From NCBI GenBank assembly GCA_021818075.1, contig JAKAFD010000001.1, forward strand, positions 1-33,601: a DNA stretch of 33,601 bases, written 5' to 3'. The DNA comes from a bacterium (lineage in GTDB: Bacteria > Patescibacteriota > Patescibacteriia > Patescibacteriales > Patescibacteriaceae). Both the position numbers and the translations under genes were made by a program. Below, piece after piece: positions 13,166 to 19,606 of this stretch (positions are counted from its first letter, which is position 1; the number at the start of each line of letters is the position of its first letter). The notes beneath the pieces are model-generated. The model searched no databases and was not told the origin of the DNA. It saw nothing but the letters and a program-made list of their open reading frames with translations.

Positions 13166-13624
13166 TTAAAATTTTATAAAACTGGCAATGGTTAGAATAA
13201 CGCCCGCGCCCAAGAGACAGCCGGCCATTTTCCCTACGGCCGATTTTAGCATGGTTCTTTTTTCCGAAACATTTTGCAAGCGCAATTTTTCGGCCGCATA
13301 ACCCTCAAATAATCCGGCGATGCCGTCAGTGACGGCGTTGCCAGCGATGCCGCCGATAATAGCGCCGGCCACGCCGGCAAAACGAGCACCGAAAATGGCA
13401 AAAATAGCTAAAGAGCCATTATCCAAAACGCCAAAAAAGATATCCGGCAAAGTAGTTCTCAATTTTATCTTAAAAAATTTCAGGGACAGCAGGCAAATTA
13501 TGCCGATAATAATCATGGCCGGCCCCATCCAAGTGGCCTTATCAATAAAAAAGACGCTAACGCCCACTATTACAATACACAGTGCGACGATATTTATTAC
13601 TGACGGGATAAATTTTGGGCGCAT
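13166..13624 (-). CDS. Multi-helix membrane protein, unknown, 152 aa
   Basis: Four hydrophobic segments (about residues 8-27, 32-48, 66-95 and 127-148). The third contains a glycine-rich zipper (GARFAGVAGAIIGGIAGNAVTDGIAG), typical of tightly packed helices. The loop after it (about 96-126) is basic and polar. No family name is certain. It lies between the 82-residue protein (19-base gap) and the LRR lipoprotein (21-base gap) in one operon. Confidence 0.72.
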   Translation of the reverse strand: MRPKFIPSVINIVALCIVIVGVSVFFIDKATWMGPAMIIIGIICLLSLKFFKIKLRTTLPDIFFGVLDNGSLAIFAIFGARFAGVAGAIIGGIAGNAVTDGIAGLFEGYAAEKLRLQNVSEKRTMLKSAVGKMAGCLLGAGVILTIASFIKF

Positions 13625-13643
13625 AGCTTTATTCTGATTAAGA

Positions 13644-13892
13644 TTAACGGGGTGAATTATTTTTTAATTTTTTAATAATATCAATCAGAGCCAAGACTCC
13701 GCCCACGGCCATCAAGCTGTAGCCCGCGGTGCGCATTTCGCCGAAGATAATGCCGGCAAAAATGAAAGCAAAGGCCAGCGCGGACAAGACGGTCATCTTT
13801 TCATTTGATTTTTTGCTTTTGCGCAAAATAATTACGGCGATAATTGCCAAAACAACAATGGCGATAGCGATGTAAAGTTTTGGTAAATTCAT
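13644..13892 (-). CDS. Small membrane protein, unknown, 82 aa
   Basis: Three hydrophobic segments (about residues 4-23, 34-50 and 54-70) separated by a Lys/Ser-rich loop (KSKKSNEK), with a basic tail. It overlaps the upstream DUF2127-like gene by four bases (ATGA type), so the two are translationally coupled. Function unknown. Confidence 0.72.
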   Translation of the reverse strand: MNLPKLYIAIAIVVLAIIAVIILRKSKKSNEKMTVLSALAFAFIFAGIIFGEMRTAGYSLMAVGGVLALIDIIKKLKNNSPR

Positions 13893-14380
13893 ATGTTTTT
13901 GTTAGGTTGTAATTGTTTTAACCGCTTGGCTTCGGGGTAAATCATAGACAGGATAATTAAATCATAAATCGTCACGAGGAGCAACGCCAAGGAGTGCGTG
14001 TGGGTAATGCGGTAAATCTGGTAGCTGATGAAAGCGGCCAGCACGATGCCGGCGATTTGATACAGGCGGTAATGTTTGCTAAGTAGCGCCAGCGCCAAGC
14101 TGATTTTGACCAAGCCGTGGATTAAGAGATAAATGGCGATGAAAGTCAGAGTTTCGGGCAGGACTTTTTGCGAAGCGCCAATCAGGTAGTTAGCGATAAA
14201 GTCCTCGGGGTCTTCAATTAGTTCGCGGCGAAACAAAAACGGCAGGGCCGTGGCAATGGGGTTTGTGGCGCTAAACAGCAAAAACGAACCGGAAGCCACA
14301 TCCAGCACGCCGTCCGCGCCCTTGATAATGACGCTGACGCGGAAAAATCTATGCCAAAATAGTTTAATTTTCTCTTTCAT
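13889..14380 (-). CDS. DUF2127-like membrane protein
   Basis: The layout HRFFRVSVIIKGADGVLDV at the N-terminus, EDPEDFIANYLI (about 57-68), a helix AIYLLIHGLVKISLALAL (about 82-99) and a final YRITHTHSLALLLVTIYDLIIL segment match the DUF2127 family of predicted membrane proteins, whose function is unknown. Four membrane segments are visible. It is the first gene of the four-gene operon down to 12551 and is preceded by a 32-base palindrome (14388-14419) lying between its promoter and its start. Confidence 0.8.
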   Translation of the reverse strand: MKEKIKLFWHRFFRVSVIIKGADGVLDVASGSFLLFSATNPIATALPFLFRRELIEDPEDFIANYLIGASQKVLPETLTFIAIYLLIHGLVKISLALALLSKHYRLYQIAGIVLAAFISYQIYRITHTHSLALLLVTIYDLIILSMIYPEAKRLKQLQPNKNI

Positions 14381-14387
14381 TTTATTT

Positions 14388-14419
14388 TTATCCTTAAATA
14401 CTCCAGTATTTAAGGATAA
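14388..14419. promoter_or_regulatory. Perfect 32-base palindrome upstream of 14380
   Basis: TTATCCTTAAATACT (14388-14402) and AGTATTTAAGGATAA (14405-14419) are perfect 15-base arms around CC. It lies seven bases upstream of the DUF2127-like start and downstream of that gene's promoter. Neither strand has the T tract of a terminator. It is either an operator for a dimeric repressor or a hairpin in the 5' leader. Confidence 0.7.
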
Positions 14420-14426
14420 GTAAAGT

Positions 14427-14453
14427 TTGACTTTTTTAGCGACTTGATATAAA
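14427..14453 (+). promoter_or_regulatory. Promoter of the tRNA gene
   Basis: TTGACT (14427-14432) and an extended -10, TGATATAAA (TATAAA at 14448-14453), lie 15 bases apart and about 34 bases upstream of the tRNA. It overlaps the divergent minus-strand promoter. Confidence 0.6.
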
Positions 14454-14481
14454 TTATAAAAACCTAAATAGTACTTTTGAA
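14453..14481 (-). promoter_or_regulatory. Promoter of the DUF2127 operon
   Basis: On the minus strand TTCAAA (14481-14476) and a perfect TATAAT (14458-14453) are separated by 17 bases. Transcription would start near 14446, upstream of the palindrome at 14388-14419. Confidence 0.65.
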
Positions 14482-14486
14482 TACAC

Positions 14487-14619
14487 TGTCCCTTAGCTCA
14501 GGTGGTCAGAGCACCAGGATGCGGAAGTCGTATGATAGTTTTTTAATACTAGTTAATGGAAAATTGTTGTTTTCCGCTTACGAACTTGGAGGTCGGGGGT
14601 CCGAATCCCTCAGGGGCAA
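14487..14619 (+). tRNA. tRNA-Arg(ACG), interrupted in the anticodon loop
   Basis: Cloverleaf parts can be traced. The acceptor stem is TGTCCCT (14487-14493) with AGGGGCA (14612-14618), followed by discriminator A14619; no CCA is encoded. The D arm is GCTC/GAGC with GG in the loop and T8 present. The anticodon stem is CCAGG (14514-14518) with CTTGG (14585-14589). The variable loop is AGGTC, and the T stem is GGGGG/CCCTC around TCCGAAT. The loop TTACGAA (14578-14584) gives anticodon ACG, the usual bacterial Arg reader of CGN. A 59-base insert (14519-14577) splits the anticodon stem from this loop. The T loop has C where U55 is nearly universal. Upstream promoter and downstream terminator are both present, so the gene looks transcribed. 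An active gene with an intron or a decayed copy are both possible. Confidence 0.8.
14519..14577 (+). other. 59-base intron-like insert in tRNA-Arg
   Basis: The insert begins just after the 5' half of the anticodon stem. GCGGAA (14521-14526) pairs perfectly with TTCCGC (14572-14577), so the insert folds back and brings the two tRNA halves together. A competing hairpin GGAAAA/TTTTCC (14558-14563, 14570-14575) is also possible. At 59 bases it is far too short for a group I or II intron and shows no conserved core. It is not a canonical archaeal bulge-helix-bulge either, since the unpaired sides are 2 and 7 bases. Exact ends could shift by one or two bases (14519-14577, 14520-14578 or 14521-14579), always 59 long. 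Confidence 0.65.
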
Positions 14620-14630
14620 TCATTTTACAT

Positions 14631-14658
14631 GCCATCGTTAATCAACGATGGCTTTTTT
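14631..14658 (+). terminator. Terminator of the tRNA gene
   Basis: GCCATCGTT (14631-14639) pairs with AACGATGGC (14644-14652) around AATC and is followed by TTTTTT. The hairpin is also the last codons and stop of the convergent HIT gene, which starts its stop codon at 14640. Confidence 0.9.
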
Positions 14659-15108
14659 ATTCAAGAACCGTTTTAATTTTTGCGTGGCCCTCTCAACTTT
14701 CATTATATCACCTTTTGTTTTAAATTTTTTCTTGGCGTAATTTATAATTGGTCTGACTGATTCTATTTTCTTGCCAAATTTATTCATCCAGCCGTAGCGT
14801 GGTAATAAACAAATATGAAAATGGTGCTCGGTGTCCTCTCGGTGATATAAATAAATAACTTTAACGCCGAGCGCGCGTCGCATAGCCAGCCGCACGCGGC
14901 ATAAAAATTTTATAAAATCTTGCTGCTCGCGGTCGGTAAATTCAGTAAAACTTTGGATATGCCTTCTGGCGGAAATAATGACCAAACCGGGAATTAGCAC
15001 CAAACAATCTTGGTGGGCATCAAAATATCTTGATTTTGCCATTTCACCCGAAGTTATCTCCCCCGCCTCGCGCGCGCAAGCCAAGCAACTTTTTTTATTT
15101 TTAGTCAC
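14638..15108 (-). CDS. HIT-superfamily protein
   Basis: HIT proteins hydrolyse or transfer nucleotides from substrates such as diadenosine polyphosphates. The signature is HHFHICLLPRY (95-105): the family pattern H-x-H-x-H-x-x appears here as HFHICLL, so the middle catalytic His98 is kept while the third His is replaced by Cys100. Upstream, SRYFDAHQDCLVLIPGLVIISARRHI (in two strands, about 26-51) fits the HIT core. A Cys pair near the N-terminus (CLAC, 8-11) may bind metal. The tail after 110 is strongly basic. The final codons double as the terminator of the tRNA gene. Confidence 0.75.
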   Translation of the reverse strand: MTKNKKSCLACAREAGEITSGEMAKSRYFDAHQDCLVLIPGLVIISARRHIQSFTEFTDREQQDFIKFLCRVRLAMRRALGVKVIYLYHREDTEHHFHICLLPRYGWMNKFGKKIESVRPIINYAKKKFKTKGDIMKVERATQKLKRFLNKKAIVD

Positions 15109-15117
15109 ACTTTTTAT

Positions 15118-15540
15118 TTACAAATTTTGAATATGGGCGCTTAAAAAGGTTTCCACGGCGTTCACTGTGTCTTTTTTAAGTTTGGGATTGCTTTCCGCCA
15201 CCCATTTAGCAAAGTTGTACAGTTCCTGATTGTCAACTTTCAGCCATTTTTTATTTTCATACAAAAAATAAAATAAGGTAACCATCGCAATACGTTTGTT
15301 GCCGTTTTGAAAAGGATGATTTTTTATCATCAAATAAAAAAGAATCGCGGCTTTTTTGATAAGCCCCGGATAAAGCTGTTTACCGTCAAAAGTTTGGAAG
15401 GGCTGGTCAATACATCTTTCTAGGGCATCGCCAAAACGCGTTCTGAAATCAGGAATCGGCTCGGACCAGCTCATAGTTTCTTGCGCCAAGCGGTGAGCTA
15501 CATATTCAACGCCCAAAATGTTGATTCTTTGAATTCTCAT
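15118..15540 (-). CDS. Doc-type Fic toxin
   Basis: 140 residues carrying the Fic/Doc motif HPFQNGNKR (75-83). Fic-fold enzymes modify targets with nucleotide-derived groups; the Lys variant of the motif (NGNKR) is the Doc form, and Doc of phage P1 phosphorylates EF-Tu and stops translation. The ATG at 15540 lies one base after the antitoxin's stop, so the pair is translationally coupled; an upstream start at 15609 would overlap the antitoxin by 68 bases and is not favoured. Length and layout match Doc toxins. Toxin activity is inferred from the family and the partner gene. Confidence 0.88.
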   Translation of the reverse strand: MRIQRINILGVEYVAHRLAQETMSWSEPIPDFRTRFGDALERCIDQPFQTFDGKQLYPGLIKKAAILFYLMIKNHPFQNGNKRIAMVTLFYFLYENKKWLKVDNQELYNFAKWVAESNPKLKKDTVNAVETFLSAHIQNL

Positions 15541-15541
15541 A

Positions 15542-15820
15542 TTATTCTTTGCCCAAGAGACGCAGGGTCTCGCCGTATTCCTTAACGGTTTTTTTGACAG
15601 CCTTAGCAATATCCGTTTTTTGGTCGGCCGTTAAGGGTTGCGTAGCAGAACCGCCGACGATAGCTTCGGCATCCTGCGTGGCGATAACATAAGACCGGCC
15701 GATTTTTTCAGCCGGAATCTGCCCTTTTTGGATGCGCTTAAAAACAGCCACTCGGCTGATACCAAGTTTTTTAGCCATTTCAGCGGCGGAGATGTATAAT
15801 TTTTTTTGTTTATTTTCCAT
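15542..15820 (-). CDS. HTH antitoxin partner of Doc
   Basis: 92 residues. The N-terminus (about 9-46, SAAEMAKKLGISRVAVFKRI and KIGRSYVI) is a winged helix-turn-helix of the MerR/excisionase kind, which would bind the operator just upstream. The C-terminal half (about 60-92, AVKKTVKEYGETLRLLGKE) is a helix likely to wrap and neutralise the toxin, as C-terminal segments of Doc antitoxins do. The usual Doc partner, Phd, has an unrelated AbrB-like fold, so this pair has swapped its DNA-binding part. First gene of the two-gene unit, driven by the promoter at 15839. Confidence 0.82.
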   Translation of the reverse strand: MENKQKKLYISAAEMAKKLGISRVAVFKRIQKGQIPAEKIGRSYVIATQDAEAIVGGSATQPLTADQKTDIAKAVKKTVKEYGETLRLLGKE

Positions 15821-15827
15821 AAAATTC

Positions 15828-15870
15828 TTGTTAACCCTATCATATCAATAAGGTTAACAATTGTTAACCT
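15828..15870. promoter_or_regulatory. Operator of the toxin-antitoxin unit
   Basis: AGGTTAACAATTGTTAACCT (15851-15870) is a perfect 20-base palindrome overlapping the -35 region. A third half-site TTGTTAACC (15828-15836) lies downstream of the -10, next to the antitoxin start. This is what an autorepressing antitoxin would bind. The palindrome also overlaps the stop of the neighbouring gene at 15869. Confidence 0.8.
15839..15867 (-). promoter_or_regulatory. Promoter of the toxin-antitoxin unit
   Basis: On the minus strand TTAACA (15867-15862) is followed after 17 bases by an extended -10, TGATATGAT (TATGAT at 15844-15839). A second -35-like TTGACA is at 15879-15874. The -35 is inside the operator palindrome. 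Confidence 0.7.
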
Positions 15871-16243
15871 ATTTGTCAAGGGACTGCTTTTTCTTGATGC
15901 GATAGGTGCCGACGAGGAGGGGCAGGAGGAAGGTTATAATATAATACAAATAAACATCCAATTTGTAATAACCGTCAGCGGGCTTGAGGAGTTTGACCAG
16001 GAAAAAGTAGTCGCAGATAACGGCAATCAAGGTCCATGCGATAGCTAAGGTTAGGTAGCGTCTAAACGAACCAACGCTGATGCGTTTGAATAACACCCAA
16101 AGCGTGATAACAATGCCGATAGGCATAATCACCCACCCCAGCGCATTGGCCGGCACGAAGAAAAAAAGAATTATCCCCAGCCCGTAGCCAATGAGCCAAA
16201 GAACAATTCCCCACCCCACAGAATCCTTTAAAATTTGTTTCAT
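15869..16243 (-). CDS. Membrane protein, unknown, 124 aa
   Basis: Four hydrophobic segments (about residues 10-29, 34-51, 63-82 and 97-115) with a basic C-terminus. No family recognised. Its start overlaps the GNAT gene by four bases, so it is the downstream, coupled member of that unit. Its last bases run into the toxin-antitoxin operator. Confidence 0.72.
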   Translation of the reverse strand: MKQILKDSVGWGIVLWLIGYGLGIILFFFVPANALGWVIMPIGIVITLWVLFKRISVGSFRRYLTLAIAWTLIAVICDYFFLVKLLKPADGYYKLDVYLYYIITFLLPLLVGTYRIKKKQSLDK

Positions 16244-16752
16244 ATTTTTTTATCGCCCTTATTAAAAATCGCCATAAATAATAAATCATGAAATTTGCCC
16301 CCGGCTATGGTCTCGTCTTTCAATATGCCCTCTACTTTGAAACCTAATTTTTTATATAATTTTAGAGCTTGTTTGTTTTCTTTGTAGACGCCAAGATACA
16401 TTTTATGGAGCTTCAACTTTTTGAACCCATAATCTATGAGATATAACATTGCCAACTTCCCGAATCCACGACCCCGGTATTTATCCTCGCCAATGATGAT
16501 AAACAAGTCAGCATTGCGTCTTACCTGATCAATTTTTGTCAAACCCATGAAACCGACCGGCGTCTTATCATCACAGATAGTAAAAAATTTTTTGCTCTTA
16601 TCTTTTAAATAATTATCAAACCATTGGCGTTGTGCGCGGAGAGTGGTTTTCCGGCCAGACATATCGCCAATAAACCGATTAGCTTTGGGATTATTAAGCC
16701 AAGCTACACGGAAAGGAATATCTGTTTTGTTATGCTGCCTGATTTTTATCAT
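16240..16752 (-). CDS. GNAT acetyltransferase (RimJ/RimL-like)
   Basis: Transfers an acetyl group from acetyl-CoA. The protein begins MIKIRQHNKTD and has PVGFMGLTKID (about 65-75), the CoA pyrophosphate-binding loop EDKYRGRGFGKLAM (about 89-102), and LGVYKENKQALKLYKKLGFKVEG split across the C-terminal helix and strand, as in amino-group acetyltransferases of the RimJ/RimL type. The ATG at 16752 is preferred; a GTG at 16776 (four-base overlap with the upstream gene) would add eight residues and cannot be excluded. No clear ribosome binding site for either. The acceptor is unknown. Confidence 0.87.
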   Translation of the reverse strand: MIKIRQHNKTDIPFRVAWLNNPKANRFIGDMSGRKTTLRAQRQWFDNYLKDKSKKFFTICDDKTPVGFMGLTKIDQVRRNADLFIIIGEDKYRGRGFGKLAMLYLIDYGFKKLKLHKMYLGVYKENKQALKLYKKLGFKVEGILKDETIAGGKFHDLLFMAIFNKGDKKI

Positions 16753-16772
16753 AATTTTATTTTTGTAATTTA

Positions 16773-17324
16773 TCACACTTTAATATTTATACGAAACAGT
16801 TTAGTCGGCTTTGATGAAATTAAAGCAAACTTCAACCTAAGTTTGCCAACTTGTTTATTTGATATCGCTTTGCTTAAAACGGACATGTCAGTAGAATCGT
16901 TAACCGGTATCCATGTACTTACCTTTTGCTTCGCTCTAACTAATGTATCGATATCTGAAAGCTCACCAGTTATTCTTCCCTCAAACTTTACCTCATAGAT
17001 ATTGGTATTATGATCTTTAGCGCCATTTGGGTGCGGTAAAATAACTTTATCAAATTTAAAACCCAATGATTCAAGATACACCGCATTATTAGAAAGATTT
17101 TTAATTTCAATCACTATAATTTTTTTATATGTTGAGTCATTGGTGGTTATTGCCTTAACGTCTATGTAAACATTTTTTATTTTTTTTCTAGGCCACAAAT
17201 ACCATACAATCGATATTGAAGAAAAAACAAGCAAGACAATACTGATCATATCCCAAACTGCCCATATTGCCATGAATTGTAAAAGATTTCGCACAACAAG
17301 CATTATTGATTTTAAATCAGGCAT
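16773..17324 (-). CDS. Membrane-anchored protein, unknown, 183 aa
   Basis: Two hydrophobic segments near the N-terminus (about residues 7-23 and 26-45, then YLWPRKK) are followed by a beta-rich domain of about 130 residues with IVIEIKNLSNNAVYLESLGF (about 69-88), which resembles an immunoglobulin-like or CARDB-like strand pattern. No catalytic motif is visible. It is followed with a four-base overlap, or a short gap, by the GNAT gene. Confidence 0.65.
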   Translation of the reverse strand: MPDLKSIMLVVRNLLQFMAIWAVWDMISIVLLVFSSISIVWYLWPRKKIKNVYIDVKAITTNDSTYKKIIVIEIKNLSNNAVYLESLGFKFDKVILPHPNGAKDHNTNIYEVKFEGRITGELSDIDTLVRAKQKVSTWIPVNDSTDMSVLSKAISNKQVGKLRLKFALISSKPTKLFRINIKV

Positions 17325-17356
17325 AAAGCGTCTTTTAAAAAATTTTTATTATTTTA

Positions 17357-17650
17357 TTATCCCCTCCACCACATTTTTATTGTATTAACGATAACTCGAA
17401 CAAATCCCACAATAATCAAGATAAAACCAAGTATAAGGCCTAATGCCACAATGAATCCACGCCCTTTTTGAAATATATTAAAAATCCCTACCGAAAATAA
17501 AACCCACCCCGTCGTAGTTATAGCTATCGCTATGATGAAGTTTTTTTTAAATTTTTTATCTATGTTTCTGCCACAGAATTTGCAGACCACTGCTTCTGCC
17601 TTAATTTGTTCGGCACAAAGTGGACATTTTTTTGTTTGTTCCTGAACCAT
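17357..17650 (-). CDS. Zinc-ribbon membrane protein, 97 aa
   Basis: Starts MVQEQTKKCPLCAEQIKAE with CPLC and CKFC, a double zinc-ribbon knuckle of the kind often found at the N-terminus of small membrane proteins, then two hydrophobic segments (about residues 40-61 and 66-85) and a short basic tail. The ATG at 17650 puts the zinc ribbon at the very start; an upstream ATG at 17686 would overlap the previous small gene and add unrelated residues. Function unknown. Confidence 0.75.
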   Translation of the reverse strand: MVQEQTKKCPLCAEQIKAEAVVCKFCGRNIDKKFKKNFIIAIAITTTGWVLFSVGIFNIFQKGRGFIVALGLILGFILIIVGFVRVIVNTIKMWWRG

Positions 17651-17654
17651 AAAA

Positions 17655-17825
17655 TTATTTTTTATAATTATATAGAATGTAGCCAATGAAAAGTAAAATG
17701 ATTATAAAAATCCAGTCTACAATTTGCCAGGTGGCAAATTTCCAATGAAAAGTAAGGCCTAGAAAAATAACTCCGGCCATAATCAGTAAAGTAGCGCCAT
17801 AACTCTTAAAATTTTCGTTTGGCAT
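17655..17825 (-). CDS. Short two-helix membrane protein, 56 aa
   Basis: A short frame starting MPNENFKSYGATLLIMAGV with two hydrophobic segments (about residues 12-27 and 33-52) and a basic end NYKK. It starts five bases after the stop of the SH3 protein gene and ends four bases before the zinc-ribbon gene, so the tight spacing on the same strand supports it as a real operon gene. Function unknown. Confidence 0.68.
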   Translation of the reverse strand: MPNENFKSYGATLLIMAGVIFLGLTFHWKFATWQIVDWIFIIILLFIGYILYNYKK

Positions 17826-17830
17826 AGTTT

Positions 17831-19048
17831 TTAGTTAACAATTTTTGTTAATCTTTTAGATACCCAACCAGAATTTTTTTTATTCAACTTAATTTTAATC
17901 CAATCCTTATTACTTAAATCTACTATCTCATATTTTATCCCCTTTTTTGCCGAACCGATAATTTTAGCTTTGGCGTTCGGATTGACCCGCACATTAGATG
18001 ACGTGGTGACGGTTAAAAATTTTGTCTTATTATCACTAACTTGAATTCCTAAAACTTGCGGCACTAAAACGCATGTAGCAGAAATTTCATCTAGTTTATA
18101 CCCCGAATTACATACGCAATCATTATTAACTAGGCTAGCATTGACGGGGCAGGTTATTTTTTCGCAATATAACCCACCAACAGAAATCCTAGAACCAACA
18201 TCGCATACGCAAGAATTACCAACAAGAGTTGCATTAAGCGGACAATCTATTTTTACACAAAAAGATTTAGTAGGGTCAGCTTTGTATCCCGTATTACAAG
18301 AGCAGGAGCCGGAAGAATTTTCCGATGAATTGACTGGACAAGTATTAATATTTTGGTTATAAGTTTGAAAAAAATAATCAATAGGATTTGAGTTATTTTT
18401 CTTGACACATGTGTCGCCGCTTAATTCATATCCATAATCACACTCGCATTTTTTTGTTGAGGAATTATAACTAGACCATAAACCCAGTAAATTTTGGCAG
18501 TAACTATTGCCATTAACGCATTTATCGTTATTTATAATATAACCATAATCACACTTGCAGGCATCTGATATTGAATCGTAACTAGAAAAAGACCCTAGCT
18601 GATCTCTGCAATATTCATCATCATCAATGCATTTGCCGCCCGACATTAAATAACCACTTCTGCACTCACATTTTCCACTTAAAGAATCGTAATCTGCTCC
18701 ATATCCATATCTTTTTTGGCATTCGGAATCTCCGGAAACACAAGACTCATTACCTAGAAAATCCGTTCCGACAACATAGCCACTCATGCACTTACATTGA
18801 CCAGATAGAGAATCATACAAAGACATAAATGGGCAGTCAGGAGTTGTAGGTATCGACGGTGTTGGAATATTTGGAATATATGATTTTGGGTTATGGCAAT
18901 GATATTCGCCATAAGAAAGTCCCCAACTTGGACAATTCGTTCTACAAGTATGACATCCCATACTATCAGTATTGCCAGGGTGTGCTGAAACAAAAAACGG
19001 AACACTTGCAAAAAATAGCGAGACCGCGACGACAAAGATTTTTTTCAT
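17831..19048 (-). CDS. Secreted Cys-rich protein with SH3 domain
   Basis: A signal peptide (about 1-22, ending VSAHP) precedes a His/Cys module GCHTCRTNCPSWGLSYGEYHCH split at about 31-52, likely metal-binding. Six or seven EGF-like or Cys-rich repeats follow (about 75-330), most of the form YDSxSxxCxCxxGY, each with CxC and GY; they should form disulfide-stabilised modules outside the cell. The C-terminus (about 345-405, SSNVRVNPNAKAKIIGSAKKG, WIKIKL, GWVSKRL) is a bacterial SH3b domain, usually a cell-wall binder. Together these suggest a surface or adhesion protein. At 405 residues it is the largest gene of a group with two small secreted proteins downstream of the HEPN genes. Confidence 0.82.
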   Translation of the reverse strand: MKKIFVVAVSLFFASVPFFVSAHPGNTDSMGCHTCRTNCPSWGLSYGEYHCHNPKSYIPNIPTPSIPTTPDCPFMSLYDSLSGQCKCMSGYVVGTDFLGNESCVSGDSECQKRYGYGADYDSLSGKCECRSGYLMSGGKCIDDDEYCRDQLGSFSSYDSISDACKCDYGYIINNDKCVNGNSYCQNLLGLWSSYNSSTKKCECDYGYELSGDTCVKKNNSNPIDYFFQTYNQNINTCPVNSSENSSGSCSCNTGYKADPTKSFCVKIDCPLNATLVGNSCVCDVGSRISVGGLYCEKITCPVNASLVNNDCVCNSGYKLDEISATCVLVPQVLGIQVSDNKTKFLTVTTSSNVRVNPNAKAKIIGSAKKGIKYEIVDLSNKDWIKIKLNKKNSGWVSKRLTKIVN

Positions 19049-19063
19049 ATATTTAAGTTAATA

Positions 19064-19366
19064 TTAATAAGGGGCGTCAACCGTATCTACTGTTTGAAGT
19101 CTATATAAGGAATATTCCATATCCTCATAATTACTTCCCGCATAACTTTGAGCCTCTAAAATATTCTGATTAACTTCTTCAATGTTCCCATTCGCCTCTT
19201 CCAGCGCCGCTTCGTATTCATTTAATTTTTCGGTGCAAATATTATAATCACTCTCCCAGTCGTCAGCTTCATTAGACCATTCTTCCGCGGTTTTTCCATT
19301 ATACTCCCCTATAGAACAACCACTTAATAGGATTATAAACGGTAAAATGACTAATAATTTTTTCAT
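19064..19366 (-). CDS. Small lipoprotein with coiled coil
   Basis: A lipoprotein signal peptide with lipobox LLSGC (Cys17) is followed by an acidic, Glu/Asn-rich helix with coiled-coil character (about 35-75, NEYEAALEEANGNIEEVNQN). No family recognised. It lies 15 bases upstream of the SH3 protein gene and three bases after the small secreted protein, so the three form one unit. Anchored to the outer face of the membrane. Confidence 0.75.
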   Translation of the reverse strand: MKKLLVILPFIILLSGCSIGEYNGKTAEEWSNEADDWESDYNICTEKLNEYEAALEEANGNIEEVNQNILEAQSYAGSNYEDMEYSLYRLQTVDTVDAPY

Positions 19367-19369
19367 AAA

Positions 19370-19606
19370 TTAAAAACCGTACAAACTTTTACGGTTATTC
19401 CATTTGTATTGATCGGGGCCGGTTTTAAAATGACCCCCTATGTATTGACCGGTTGAGGGCTTAAAATATCCTCGCTGATATCTCAAAACCCCGCCAGTTT
19501 TATAATTTCTAACTCCATAGCTTCTGGCTTCGGCTTGTTTTGAGTTTAGAAAAAAGAACGAAAGGACGATTGCAAAAATCGTTGTTGTCAAAATAATTTT
19601 TTTCAT
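19370..19606 (-). CDS. Small secreted protein with repeated GYF/GHF motif
   Basis: A signal peptide (about 1-27, ending AEA) leads to a 50-residue mature peptide with VLRYQRGYFKPSTGQYIGGHFKTGPD: the Gly-Tyr, then Gly-x-Tyr, then His-Phe-x-Thr-x-Pro-Asp pattern is seen in many small secreted proteins of bacteria and phage, of unknown role. It overlaps the stop of the preceding short fragment (19603-19695). Confidence 0.72.
   Translation of the reverse strand: MKKIILTTTIFAIVLSFFFLNSKQAEARSYGVRNYKTGGVLRYQRGYFKPSTGQYIGGHFKTGPDQYKWNNRKSLYGF

Noticed and set aside
14519..14577. Group I intron in the tRNA
   Set aside because: Only 59 bases, with no room for or trace of P3-P9 core helices.
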